A stretch of DNA of 64,000 nucleotides from CADEDV01 sp048498035 (lineage in GTDB: Bacteria; Bacteroidota; Bacteroidia; Chitinophagales; Chitinophagaceae). The stretch covers positions 168,495 to 232,494 of the forward strand of contig JBEHYT010000004.1 in the NCBI GenBank assembly GCA_048498035.1, written 5' to 3'. Position 1 is the first letter of the stretch. Each line of letters begins with the position of its first letter. The position numbers and the translations under genes were made by a program. Under the pieces are notes generated by a model that ran no database searches, had not been told where the DNA came from, and was given only the letters and a program-made list of their open reading frames with translations. Shown in pieces: positions 27,239 to 36,148 of this stretch.

Positions 27239-28323
27239 AGAAATACATTGTAACGATAGTATTGACAGCAGCGATATGTCGGTTGTTTGCACAGGAAGTG
27301 CCGGCCGACAGGATGCAGCGGGTATATGAGGAGGTAAATACACCTTATAAATACGGCCTGGTAATAGCACCTGAGGATGCTACAAAGAAGATAGATTGTC
27401 CAACCGTTTTTCGCTGGGGAAATTGCTGGTACATGACCTATATCCGGTTTGACGGGCGCGGCTATGAAACGTGGCTGGCAGAGAGCAAGGACCTCTTGCA
27501 TTGGAAAACAAAAGGAAGGCTGCTTTCTTTTTCAGACACTGCAGATTGGGCATCTAACCAGAAAGCCGGTTATATAGCGTTGGAAGATCCCACCTGGGGT
27601 GGCAGCTACAAGCCTGCATCTTTTAACGGTAAGTACTGGATGTCTTTTTTTGGAGGAAGCGAACGTGGCTATGAAATGGGACCGTTGGCCATAGGCATCG
27701 CCTCTACGAAGAAAAAGCCATTTAAAGCAAAAGAATGGAGCCATAGCGCCACGCCGGTGCTCGCCGCAGCTGATAAGGATGTGCGCTGGTGGGAAAATAA
27801 AAAATTATTCAAAAGCACGGTAATCTGGGATAGCGCCAAACTTACCGGGCACCCGTTTGTGATGTATTACAATGCTAATGGAGATACCAGCAATAACACA
27901 CCCAAATGGCGCTGGTTTGAACGGATTGGCATGGCTGTTTCAGATGATATGCAACATTGGGAACGCTACCAGGAAGATCCCGTGATGCGTCATCGTATCG
28001 GGATCACCGGCGATGCCGTTTTGCAAAAGATGGGCGATCTTTGGGTGATGTTTTATTTTGGAGCCTTTTGGGAAGGAAGAAAAGACGCCTTTAATCGCTT
28101 TGCCTGCTCCTATGACCTGGTGCACTGGACCGACTGGACGGGGGATGATCTTATTCATTCTTCCGAACCCTTTGACCAACGGTTTGCACACAAAAGTTTT
28201 GTATTAAAATATAAAGGCGTGGTTTACCATTTTTACTGCGCCGTAGATAATAAAGATCATCGTGGTATTGCAGTCGCTACCTCGGTAGATAAAGGGAAAA
28301 GCCCGCTTGCTTTTGAAGAATGA
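27235..28323 (+). CDS. Exported five-bladed beta-propeller glycoside hydrolase (GH43/GH137-like clan)
   Basis: 362 residues, signal peptide ending LFAQ (residue 20). Propeller blades are visible as repeated W-rich strands: KKIDCPTVFRWGNCWYMTY, DLLHWKTKG, ALEDPTWGGSYKPASFNGKYW, MQHWERYQED, GDAVLQKMGDLWVMFY, DLVHWTDWTG. Acidic residues in the first, second and later blades (IDCP, LEDP, TGDA) are plausible catalytic or substrate-orienting residues. In RG-II loci this fold is used by GH137 beta-L-arabinofuranosidase and by GH43 enzymes. I cannot assign the family. It may be a member of an unclassified propeller group. It sits between GH2 and GH106, overlapping both genes. Confidence 0.72.
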   Translation: MKKYIVTIVLTAAICRLFAQEVPADRMQRVYEEVNTPYKYGLVIAPEDATKKIDCPTVFRWGNCWYMTYIRFDGRGYETWLAESKDLLHWKTKGRLLSFSDTADWASNQKAGYIALEDPTWGGSYKPASFNGKYWMSFFGGSERGYEMGPLAIGIASTKKKPFKAKEWSHSATPVLAAADKDVRWWENKKLFKSTVIWDSAKLTGHPFVMYYNANGDTSNNTPKWRWFERIGMAVSDDMQHWERYQEDPVMRHRIGITGDAVLQKMGDLWVMFYFGAFWEGRKDAFNRFACSYDLVHWTDWTGDDLIHSSEPFDQRFAHKSFVLKYKGVVYHFYCAVDNKDHRGIAVATSVDKGKSPLAFEE

Positions 28324-31300
28324 GGAATTGTAAACTATATATATGCCTGCTGGTACTACTGGCAGTTGGCGATCTAACCAATGCACAGTTTTTTACCGGA
28401 AAGGCGTTGAAAAATTTTGCTCAGCCCCCGGCATCTGCCCGCCCCTGGGTATTTTGGTACTGGATGCAGGACGCCGTTTCCCGCGAGGGAATAACAGCCG
28501 ACCTGGAAGCAATGAAGCGCGTCGGAATAGCAGGCGCCTTTTTGATGCCCATCAAGGATACTACATCACCGCCATTGATAACACCTGCGGCACGGCAACT
28601 TTCGCCGGAATGGTGGGCGCTGGTACAGTTTGCGATGGAAGAAGCAAAACGCCTCAATTTACGGTTAGCTATGCATGTTAGCGACGGATTTGCGCTTGCG
28701 GGAGGTCCCTGGATCACCCCTGAATTATCCATGCAAAAGCTGGTGTGGTCCAAAACTTATTGCACGGGTGGAGAAGAAATTGACCGTGAACTGCAACAGC
28801 CTGAAACAGTACAGGGCTTCTACCAGGATATTGCAACCTTTGCTTACCCGGTCGGCAATCGCCAGGCGTTTGCGGCAACCCAACTCATTCCTTCAGTACA
28901 CACCAGCAATGGCGTAAACGCATCTTTCCTCGCCGCCGACGGCGGTGGAAAGACATTTAAGTCCGATTCCGCCTGCTGGATTGAATATCATTACCCGGCT
29001 CCATTCACCTGCCGGTCTGTTCGCATCCGTACCGGCGGGAATAGTTACCAGGCACAACGCTTAACAATTTTAGTAAGTGATGACGGGAAGAATTTCCGGG
29101 AGCATGCAAAACTCGTTGCGCCGCGTCATGGCTGGCAGGATGTAGATGAAGACGTAACGCATTCCATTGTTCCCGTCACCGCATCCTATTACCGTTTTGT
29201 ATATGATAAAACCGGCTCGGAACCGGGAGCGGAAGACCTGGATGCTGCTAAATGGAAACCTTCTCTTAAGATAGCGGGGATCTATCTTTCAGATGAGCCC
29301 GTGATCAACCAGTTTGAAGGAAAAAATGGTTCCATGTGGCGCGTCGGTGAACCGGGAAACACGAGTGAAATTGGTCCCGATGAAGCCGTTCCCCTGGCGC
29401 AGATCATCGACCTAACTTCAAAAGTTGATAAGTCCGGACGCCTGCAATGGAAAGCGCCGCGTGGCAACTGGATTATTGTTCGCATTGGCCACACGTCCAC
29501 CGGGCATACCAACGCCACCGGTGGGGCAGGGCAGGGACTTGAGTGCGATAAATTTAATCCTGCCGCCATCAAGCTGCAATTTGACAATTGGTTTGGAAAA
29601 GCATTTTCTCAAACCGACCCTAAGCTGGCAGCAGCAGTTTTGAAAATATTGCATGTTGATAGTTGGGAGGCCGGCAGCCAGAATTGGAGTTCCATATTCC
29701 CAAGGGAGTTTAAAAAACGCCGCGGCTATGATTGCAAACCGTATTTGCTGGCTATGACGGGTGTACCCATTGGGAGCATTAATGTCTCCGAAAGGTTTTT
29801 GCATGATGTTCGGGAAACATTGGCGGAACTGGTGGATGATGTGTTCTATAAAACCCTTCACCGCCTGGCTGCATCAAAGGGCTGCCGGCTTACTGCCGAA
29901 TCCGTTGCGCCCACCATGGTAAGTGATGGATTGCTTCATTACCAGGATGCGGATATACCAATGGGTGAATTTTGGCTGAATAGTCCAACGCACGACAAAC
30001 CCAACGATATGAGCGACGCCATCAGCGGTGCACATATTTATGGGAAGAAAAATATCTGGGCTGAATCTTTTACAACAGTCCGCATGAACTGGAATGAATA
30101 TCCCGGGATGTTGAAGACACTTGGCGACAGGAATTTTGCATTGGGCATTAATAAAATCGTGTTGCATGTATTTGTACAAAATCCCTGGCTCAACAGGAAG
30201 CCGGGGATGACGCTGGATGGCGTGGGGCTTTATTTTCAGCGCGATCAAACCTGGTTTGAACAAAGCAAGGCCTGGATCAGTTACCTGTCTCGAACGCAGT
30301 GGATGCTGCAACAGGGAAGCCCTGTAACGGATATCGCCGTATTTACGGGAGAAGAAGTACCGCGCAGGTCAGTTCTCCCGGATCGGTTGGTTGACATATT
30401 GCCTGGACTTTTTGGATCCGAAAAAGTAAAGCAGGAAGCCATCCGCCGGGCAAACAAAAATGAACCGTTGCGCGTGAAACCCGCGGGAGTAACACATTCA
30501 GCCAATATGGCTGATCCTGAATTATACATTAATGTGTTGAACGGTTATCAATATGATAGCTTTAACCCCGATGCTTTGTTGCGTGCAACTTTTAACAATG
30601 GTGCAGTGCAATTTCCCGGGGGTGCAAAATACCGTGTGCTCGTTATTCCGGGTCGCCATCCTATGCAACCCAATGCACAGGTGATGTCTGCAGCAGTAGC
30701 CGCCAAGCTATTACAGCTTGCAAAAGCGGGTGCAACTATTCTAATGGATACTTCGTTTTCCCGCGGAATTGGGCTTGGCGACAATGACAAAAAGCTACAA
30801 GTATTACTGCGGGAATTGTATAAAATAACAAATCGTTTGCCACTTAACGGTACTTCACTAAGGGAGTTTGGTGTGCAGCCGGATGTAACTGTAGTTCAGC
30901 ACCCTCACCAGGTGGCATGGACTCATCGCGCTGTAAAAGATGCTGATCTTTATTTTATTTGCAATCAATCTTCCGGCGCGTTGCAGGATACGATTCTTTT
31001 TCGCACCCGGCGACAGTACGTAACATGGTTTGATGCTGTAAGTGGACGGGCCTACCCCGTAAATGCAACCCGTAAAGAAGGTAAAATGCTATTGCCTGTA
31101 ACATTGCCGCCCGGTGGATCTGCCCTGCTTGTTTTTGAAAATAGGCATATCCCCGGCTTTACCGACTCTGCTGCTTATTTTCATACGGATAGAACTATGC
31201 TTCTTTCAAACTGGAACCTGCAGTTCGACACATTACGCGGGGGACCTGAGCAACCACTTCAGTTGGATAGCCTGGTGAGTTGGACACAACTGGCGGATAC

Positions 31301-31673
31301 AAGTCTGAAATATTATTCAGGAACTGCCACCTATACCACAACATTCAACAATCCTGCAATTGGTAAAAATTCACTCATAATAGGCTTTGACCGCATCCAG
31401 AATATCGCTACTGTTATCGTCAATGGAGTAGACTGTGGAACAATCTGGACCTATCCCTATCAATTGAAAATTCCGGGTGGGATACTGAAACCCTTTAACA
31501 ATACTATTTCAGTCAGGGTAACCAATACCTGGGCAAACCGCTTAATCGGGGATCATTTCAAAACAGAAAAGCAACGCCTTACCTGGACTATTGCGCCATT
31601 CAGGGCTGGCAACGAAGTGCATCCCGCGGGTTTAATTGGAAATGTTGTCCTATATTACCCATACCCAAGATAA
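28320..31673 (+). CDS. GH106-like alpha-L-rhamnosidase
   Basis: 1117 residues with a signal peptide (to about residue 22, TNAQ). The family opening is clear: PPASARPWVFWYWMQDAVS, then GITADLEAMKRVGIAGAFLM at the first strand of the barrel. Later parts are LRLAMHVSDGFALAGGPW, LHVDSWEAGSQNWS, LTAESVAPTMVSDG and WAESFTT. A C-terminal galactose-binding-like domain has TYPYQLKIPG and VTNTWANRLIGD. GH106 removes alpha-L-rhamnose, including in RG-II where it exposes galacturonic acid. Together with the GH78 protein the operon encodes two rhamnosidase types. The length fits the family. The start gives an ATGA overlap with the propeller gene. Confidence 0.87.
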   Translation: MRNCKLYICLLVLLAVGDLTNAQFFTGKALKNFAQPPASARPWVFWYWMQDAVSREGITADLEAMKRVGIAGAFLMPIKDTTSPPLITPAARQLSPEWWALVQFAMEEAKRLNLRLAMHVSDGFALAGGPWITPELSMQKLVWSKTYCTGGEEIDRELQQPETVQGFYQDIATFAYPVGNRQAFAATQLIPSVHTSNGVNASFLAADGGGKTFKSDSACWIEYHYPAPFTCRSVRIRTGGNSYQAQRLTILVSDDGKNFREHAKLVAPRHGWQDVDEDVTHSIVPVTASYYRFVYDKTGSEPGAEDLDAAKWKPSLKIAGIYLSDEPVINQFEGKNGSMWRVGEPGNTSEIGPDEAVPLAQIIDLTSKVDKSGRLQWKAPRGNWIIVRIGHTSTGHTNATGGAGQGLECDKFNPAAIKLQFDNWFGKAFSQTDPKLAAAVLKILHVDSWEAGSQNWSSIFPREFKKRRGYDCKPYLLAMTGVPIGSINVSERFLHDVRETLAELVDDVFYKTLHRLAASKGCRLTAESVAPTMVSDGLLHYQDADIPMGEFWLNSPTHDKPNDMSDAISGAHIYGKKNIWAESFTTVRMNWNEYPGMLKTLGDRNFALGINKIVLHVFVQNPWLNRKPGMTLDGVGLYFQRDQTWFEQSKAWISYLSRTQWMLQQGSPVTDIAVFTGEEVPRRSVLPDRLVDILPGLFGSEKVKQEAIRRANKNEPLRVKPAGVTHSANMADPELYINVLNGYQYDSFNPDALLRATFNNGAVQFPGGAKYRVLVIPGRHPMQPNAQVMSAAVAAKLLQLAKAGATILMDTSFSRGIGLGDNDKKLQVLLRELYKITNRLPLNGTSLREFGVQPDVTVVQHPHQVAWTHRAVKDADLYFICNQSSGALQDTILFRTRRQYVTWFDAVSGRAYPVNATRKEGKMLLPVTLPPGGSALLVFENRHIPGFTDSAAYFHTDRTMLLSNWNLQFDTLRGGPEQPLQLDSLVSWTQLADTSLKYYSGTATYTTTFNNPAIGKNSLIIGFDRIQNIATVIVNGVDCGTIWTYPYQLKIPGGILKPFNNTISVRVTNTWANRLIGDHFKTEKQRLTWTIAPFRAGNEVHPAGLIGNVVLYYPYPR

Positions 31674-31674
31674 C

Positions 31675-33984
31675 ATGCGAAGAATTGCATTTATAATAAT
31701 ATTGGTTGCCTTGCTAACAGGCTCACTGTGTGGGCAAACTCCTTCGCCCGTATCAAATTATTCATTGTCATGGAAAAGCCCCAGTGAGAATGCAGCTGGT
31801 TCCATGCCCTGTGGCGGTGGTGATATTGGGTTAAATGTGTGGGTAGAAAAAGGCGAGTTGCTAATATATCTGGCGCGCACCGGCATCCTGGATGAAAATA
31901 ATACGCTGCTGAAGGCGGGCCGATTACGTCTACGGTTGTCACCAAATCCGTTTATGGGCGGCTCGTTTGAACAAACTCTGCACCTGGATCAGGGATTTAT
32001 CACTGTATCGGGGAAAAATGGAAAACTCAATACCACGGTTTCAGTGTGGGTGGACGTGTGGGAACCTGTTGTTCACCTGGAAATTGAAAGCAACCAGAAT
32101 ACTACTGCACAACTCGCCTATGAAAACTGGCGATACCGGGATCGCATTTTGACATCGTGGGAAAATAATGCGAATTCATGGAAGTGGACAGCGCCTAAAA
32201 ATACGGTACTGAAAAAAGACAGTATTCAATTCCAGGGCAACGCGGTGGAATTTTATCACCACAATGGTGATCGCACCATTTTTGACACCACTGTAACGCA
32301 GCAGGGACTTAATACTGTGAAGCAACAAATTCCTAACCCGCTGGCAAATCGAATTGCCGGAGGACGGATGTATGGAAAAAATTTCCGGCGTGGTGCGACC
32401 AGTGATGGAGAATACGCGGGTACTGATTTTCGTAGTTGGACCATCCGTTCTGCGAAAGCAGTAAAAAAGCAGGATGCGCTGCTGGTGTTTTATACAAAAC
32501 AAACAGCCTCCGCCAGCAACTGGCAACATGATTTGCTGACAGCGGTGGAAAAACCCCGTCGTGCGCATGCGCTAACGATACAATGGTGGAATGCTTTCTG
32601 GCAACGGAGTTTTATCGAAATCGATGGTACAAAGCATGATGCTGCCGACTGGGAAATAGGAAGAAATTACCAGTTGTTTCGCTATATGATGGCTTGCAAT
32701 GCCACCGGCGAATGGCCGACGAAATTCAACGGTGGATTGTTTACAGTGGATCCTGTTTTTGCCGATACCGTTCATAAAGGGCTTACGCCCGATTTCAGGA
32801 AATGGGCGAATATTTATACGGCACAAAACCAGCGGTTGCTTTGCTATCCGATGCTGAAAAACGGCGACTTTGACCTGATGAAGCCACAGCTTGATTTCTA
32901 CCTGCGTTTGCTTCCGGTTGCCGAGCTTCGCTCGAAATTTTATTGGGGCCATGACGGTGCCTGTTTTTCCGAGCAGCTTGAAAATTTTGGCCTTCCGAAT
33001 TTTGCGGAATACGGCGCCCGCCGACCTGCAACAGCCATCCCGGGAGTTGAACACAATGCATGGCTGGAATATGATTGGGAAGCCGCACTTGAATTTTGTT
33101 TTTTAGCGCTCCAACAACGGCAATACTGCAATGAAGATATTTCCAGGTACATTCCACTGGTAGAAAGTTGTCTTCGTTTTTTTGATGAGCATTATCAATA
33201 CCTGGCGCGACAGCGTGGTGTAAAACCGCTGGATGAAAACGGGCATCTCGTGTTATATCCCGGATCAGCAGGGGAAACATTCAAAATGGCATATAATGCC
33301 AACTCAACCATCGCAGCCCTCCGGGTGGTAACGCAACGCCTGCTTGATCTGCCAAGCCAATACCTGGATGATTCCACACGGATAAAATGGAACCAATTTT
33401 TACAACGTATTCCTCCGCTTTCCACTATGGAATACGACGGACATCCCACATTGGCGCCTGCACTACATTGGGAGCGGGTAAACAATACGGAAACCATGCA
33501 ATTATATCCCGTTTTTCCCTGGGGATTATATGGCGTAGGAAAGAACGACCTGGAACTGGCACGGAACACGTATCGCTATGACACGTTTGCCATTCGCTTT
33601 CGCAGCCATGTGGGCTGGAAGCAGGATAATATCTGGGCGGCAAAACTGGGCCTTGCAGACGAGGCGTGGGAACTTACAGCGGCAAAACTCGCCAATGGAA
33701 ATGTACGGTTTCCCGCATTTTGGGGACCCGGGTACGACTGGTTGCCAGACCACAATTGGGGCGCCAGTGGTATGATCGGTTTACAGGAAATGCTGCTGCA
33801 AACGGACGGGAAACGCATTTTACTGTTTCCCGCCTGGGATAAAAAAAAGGACGTGCATTTTAAATTGCACGCCCCTTTTAACACGATCATTGAAGCTAAT
33901 CTTGTAAACGGAAAACTGGTACAACTTGAAGTAACACCCGCATCACGAAGGAGTGATGTAAAATTGATGCTGCCTCAACAATAA
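31675..33984 (+). CDS. DUF5703/GH95-like glycoside hydrolase
   Basis: About 769 residues, started at ATG 31675 because a signal peptide (MRRIAFIIILVALL to SLCGQ) follows; this is one base after the GH106 stop. The N-terminal beta-sandwich has LSWKSPSENAAGSMPCGGGDIGLNVWVE and LLIYLARTGILDENN, the DUF5703 pattern. An (alpha/alpha)6 barrel follows, with PTKFNGGLFTVDP, KFYWGHDGACFSEQ and LYPGSAGETFKMAYN. The plan is that of the GH95 group (alpha-L-fucosidase/galactosidase) and possibly the RG-II GH139 2-O-methyl-fucosidase group; I cannot decide between them. It is the last gene of the operon and contains a strong palindrome near its 3' end. Confidence 0.78.
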   Translation: MRRIAFIIILVALLTGSLCGQTPSPVSNYSLSWKSPSENAAGSMPCGGGDIGLNVWVEKGELLIYLARTGILDENNTLLKAGRLRLRLSPNPFMGGSFEQTLHLDQGFITVSGKNGKLNTTVSVWVDVWEPVVHLEIESNQNTTAQLAYENWRYRDRILTSWENNANSWKWTAPKNTVLKKDSIQFQGNAVEFYHHNGDRTIFDTTVTQQGLNTVKQQIPNPLANRIAGGRMYGKNFRRGATSDGEYAGTDFRSWTIRSAKAVKKQDALLVFYTKQTASASNWQHDLLTAVEKPRRAHALTIQWWNAFWQRSFIEIDGTKHDAADWEIGRNYQLFRYMMACNATGEWPTKFNGGLFTVDPVFADTVHKGLTPDFRKWANIYTAQNQRLLCYPMLKNGDFDLMKPQLDFYLRLLPVAELRSKFYWGHDGACFSEQLENFGLPNFAEYGARRPATAIPGVEHNAWLEYDWEAALEFCFLALQQRQYCNEDISRYIPLVESCLRFFDEHYQYLARQRGVKPLDENGHLVLYPGSAGETFKMAYNANSTIAALRVVTQRLLDLPSQYLDDSTRIKWNQFLQRIPPLSTMEYDGHPTLAPALHWERVNNTETMQLYPVFPWGLYGVGKNDLELARNTYRYDTFAIRFRSHVGWKQDNIWAAKLGLADEAWELTAAKLANGNVRFPAFWGPGYDWLPDHNWGASGMIGLQEMLLQTDGKRILLFPAWDKKKDVHFKLHAPFNTIIEANLVNGKLVQLEVTPASRRSDVKLMLPQQ
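33841..33880. other. Near-perfect palindrome inside the 3' coding region
   Basis: The core at 33852-33871 reads CGTGCA, eight A/T bases, TGCACG. Outside it GG pairs with CC after one mismatch, and an A run on the left faces CTTTT on the right. On either strand this is a GC-rich hairpin followed by T residues, like a bidirectional terminator, but it lies about 105 bases before the stop codon. It is close to the convergent 3' end of the SGNH gene (33986). Confidence 0.6.
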
Positions 33985-33985
33985 C

Positions 33986-35413
33986 CTACCAGTTGTCTGT
34001 ACGAAAAGACGATACCGGGAATCCCTCCGTATTAAACAGTTCACCCATCACAAAATCTTTAAACGCATACCTAACGGCCACCGGGTTCGGGACCTGTGGT
34101 GACGACACCAGCACCGCGGCGCGGTAAATAACTGCCTGCGCGGGATAAAAAACTTTGTCGGCGCCGGCAATTTCAAAATTGACCAATGGTTGTCCATACG
34201 TAGTGAGTCCATTGTGCGTATTGGTAAGTTTTACCGTAACTACATTGCCTTTCACGCTCATGGTATCAAAAACGGGGCTTGCGTAGCCAAATCCCTTCAA
34301 TCCATAGGTTTGGGCCAATGCCAGGTAAGCAAAGCGGTTACCACCGGTTTCTTTATGTTTGGGATGGATGCTGTTTTCTTCGCCTATGTCCATTAATACC
34401 ACCATACCGCTGTTTGGGATTTTATCCAGCGATTTTCGCTGGGCATCGCGCAGGTAAGCTGAGTTTTCTTTTTCAGTAGCGCCGGTTGCAGGCAATGAAG
34501 AATATTTAAAAGGAGCGATCTGTGCAAAATAGAAGGGAAAATTGCCCTGGCCAAATTCCTGTCTCCATTGCGCTACCATGGCAGGAAATAACTGCTCATA
34601 TTCATCGGGTCGCCCATTATTTGTTTCGCCCTGGTACCAGATACAGCCCTTGATAGTGAAGCCTGCAAAGGGATGTAGCATACCATTGTACAGAACGTTT
34701 GGTGAGCGCCAGTTGACGGTGGCGGAATCGGCGGCGGTGGGCACTTTAATTTCCGGGAATGATTTTAATGCTTCAGCGCTCATCCAGGCTTCTGCAGGTG
34801 TGCCGCCATAACTGATATTTACCAAACCAACCGGAACATGAAGCTTTTGTTGCAGCATTTTTCCAAAATAATACGCTGTAGCGCTGAAATTGCTCACGGC
34901 TTCCGGCCCGGAAATTTTCCAGTCGGAATTTTTACTTGAATCCTGTGGTGATAATTTAATGGAGCGCGGAACAGTATACAGGCGAAGCTGGTCATTGTCG
35001 GAATTAAAGATCGCTTCATTGGAGCCGAGAATTGGTTGATCCCTGAATCCTTTCATTGGCATTTCCATATTGGATTGCCCGCTGCAAAGCCAAACTTCTC
35101 CAATCAACACATTGGAAAGCTCAAGCGGTGTTCCATCGCTTATTACAACATTGTACGGGCCGCCAGCCACGGGTGTTGCAACTGCCAGTTTCCAATAGCC
35201 GTTGCCATCGGCTTTTACCGAATATTTTTTATGATTCCACGAAGTGGTAACAGTAACTGTTTTTGAAGGAGTAGCCCAGCCCCAGATAGCGGCATTGGTT
35301 TGCTGCTGCAATACCATATTATTTCCAAAAAAAGACGGAAGATGTATAGATGCCAGCAGGGAGGCCGGAACAAAAATGGCGATGAAAAAAAACAGGTGAT
35401 ACTTTTTTATCAT
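33986..35413 (-). CDS. Exported SGNH-type sialate O-acetylesterase family protein
   Basis: 475 residues with a signal peptide ending near SLLAS. The N-terminal beta domain begins HLPSFFGNNMVLQQQTNAAIWGWA, the standard opening of this family. Block I of the SGNH hydrolase is EVWLCSGQSNMEMPMKG with the nucleophile serine, and later GCIWYQGETNNGRP (block III). These enzymes remove O-acetyl groups from sialic acids, xylan or pectin sugars. Pectin and RG-II carry acetyl groups, so a role in de-acetylation is likely. It is convergent with the operon; the two stop codons are one base apart. Confidence 0.87.
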   Translation of the reverse strand: MIKKYHLFFFIAIFVPASLLASIHLPSFFGNNMVLQQQTNAAIWGWATPSKTVTVTTSWNHKKYSVKADGNGYWKLAVATPVAGGPYNVVISDGTPLELSNVLIGEVWLCSGQSNMEMPMKGFRDQPILGSNEAIFNSDNDQLRLYTVPRSIKLSPQDSSKNSDWKISGPEAVSNFSATAYYFGKMLQQKLHVPVGLVNISYGGTPAEAWMSAEALKSFPEIKVPTAADSATVNWRSPNVLYNGMLHPFAGFTIKGCIWYQGETNNGRPDEYEQLFPAMVAQWRQEFGQGNFPFYFAQIAPFKYSSLPATGATEKENSAYLRDAQRKSLDKIPNSGMVVLMDIGEENSIHPKHKETGGNRFAYLALAQTYGLKGFGYASPVFDTMSVKGNVVTVKLTNTHNGLTTYGQPLVNFEIAGADKVFYPAQAVIYRAAVLVSSPQVPNPVAVRYAFKDFVMGELFNTEGFPVSSFRTDNW

Positions 35414-35500
35414 ACAGATTGCAATTGATGAAATCGAAAATAGCGCATTGCATCCAAACTGCTGTCAGGTACTGTTGATTATAAACAGGTGTTAGCGGAA

Positions 35501-35583
35501 CACTAGTATCCGGGGAAAATGTTCGCGGACATTATCGACTGGGGTATCTGTCTTTGCCTGCGGCTTTTTTGCCTCCCGCGGCC
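35501..35583. repeat. Left arm of an imperfect inverted repeat
   Basis: This segment, read on the opposite strand, aligns with 36069-36148. The outer 20 bases match at 17 positions (CACTAGTATCCGGGGAAAAT against CATTAGTGTCCGGGGAAACT). The inner end matches strongly around a GGCCGYGG..AGGCAAA motif. The middle is more diverged with small gaps. It looks like one terminal repeat of a roughly 650-base element. Confidence 0.65.
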
Positions 35584-35740
35584 AGAGGATGATTCGCTGA
35601 TTCGGCGATCATTGCTGTCCGGAAAAAATGAAAATTCAAACCGGTTCTGTTTTACTAAATTGAATGTCAAGGCTTATTTACTCAGCCTGTTGTCCAAAAT
35701 GAAAAGCAAGCCCCTTATGCAAAAACAAGGTTGATTTTTG

Positions 35741-35920
35741 GCTGTCCGGTAAAGTTTTATCCGGGCTTTAAGGACCGTCAAATCAATAAGGGTTTATTGA
35801 GCTATTTTTTGTAACGCGAAGGCCGCAAAGGTTTCGCAAGGGCCGCAAGAGAAAGACCTTTCTCCGCAAATCGTTCTCACTATTCTAAAGCATTCACTTA
35901 CTTCGGCTGTCCGGTAAAAG
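35741..35920. repeat. Direct repeats of GCTGTCCGGTAAA with a CGCAA-rich stretch between
   Basis: GCTGTCCGGTAAA occurs at 35741 and again at 35906 in the same direction; a related GCTGTCCGG at 35614 is followed by AAAAAA. Between them, 35813-35852 contains spaced copies of CGCAA/CGCGAA within GGCCGCAA words. These are typical of small intergenic repeats of Bacteroidota. Nothing is encoded. Confidence 0.55.
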
Positions 35921-36068
35921 TCTCCCTTATTGTCGGCGATTTGTAGGTATTGAATTGTATTTTAACCTACCAGTTGCGGCAGAGGCGCCTTCTTTTTGTG
36001 CGGTTCCGCGCAGCGGAATGGCGCTGCCAAGCACAGAAAACAGCGCCGGAGCTGCAACTCGGCCCGCC

Positions 36069-36148
36069 GGCCGTGGAGGCAAAGAAGCCGCAAGCAATGC
36101 AAGTGCCCCACTTCGTGGGATATGCTAAAGTTTCCCCGGACACTAATG
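36069..36148. repeat. Right arm of the imperfect inverted repeat
   Basis: Partner of 35501-35583 in inverted orientation. It begins GGCCGTGGAGGC and ends TTTCCCCGGACACTAATG. The sequence between the arms encodes no transposase, so if it is mobile it would be a non-autonomous element or an eroded insertion sequence. Confidence 0.65.

Noticed and set aside
35813..35852. CGCAA-rich stretch as a CRISPR-like array
   Set aside because: Units are too short and irregular, with no spacers of constant length and no cas genes.
35966..35979. TAACCTACCAGTTG shared with 33983-33996 as a possible recombination or attachment site
   Set aside because: A 14-base match is expected several times by chance in 64 kb, and the flanks do not align.
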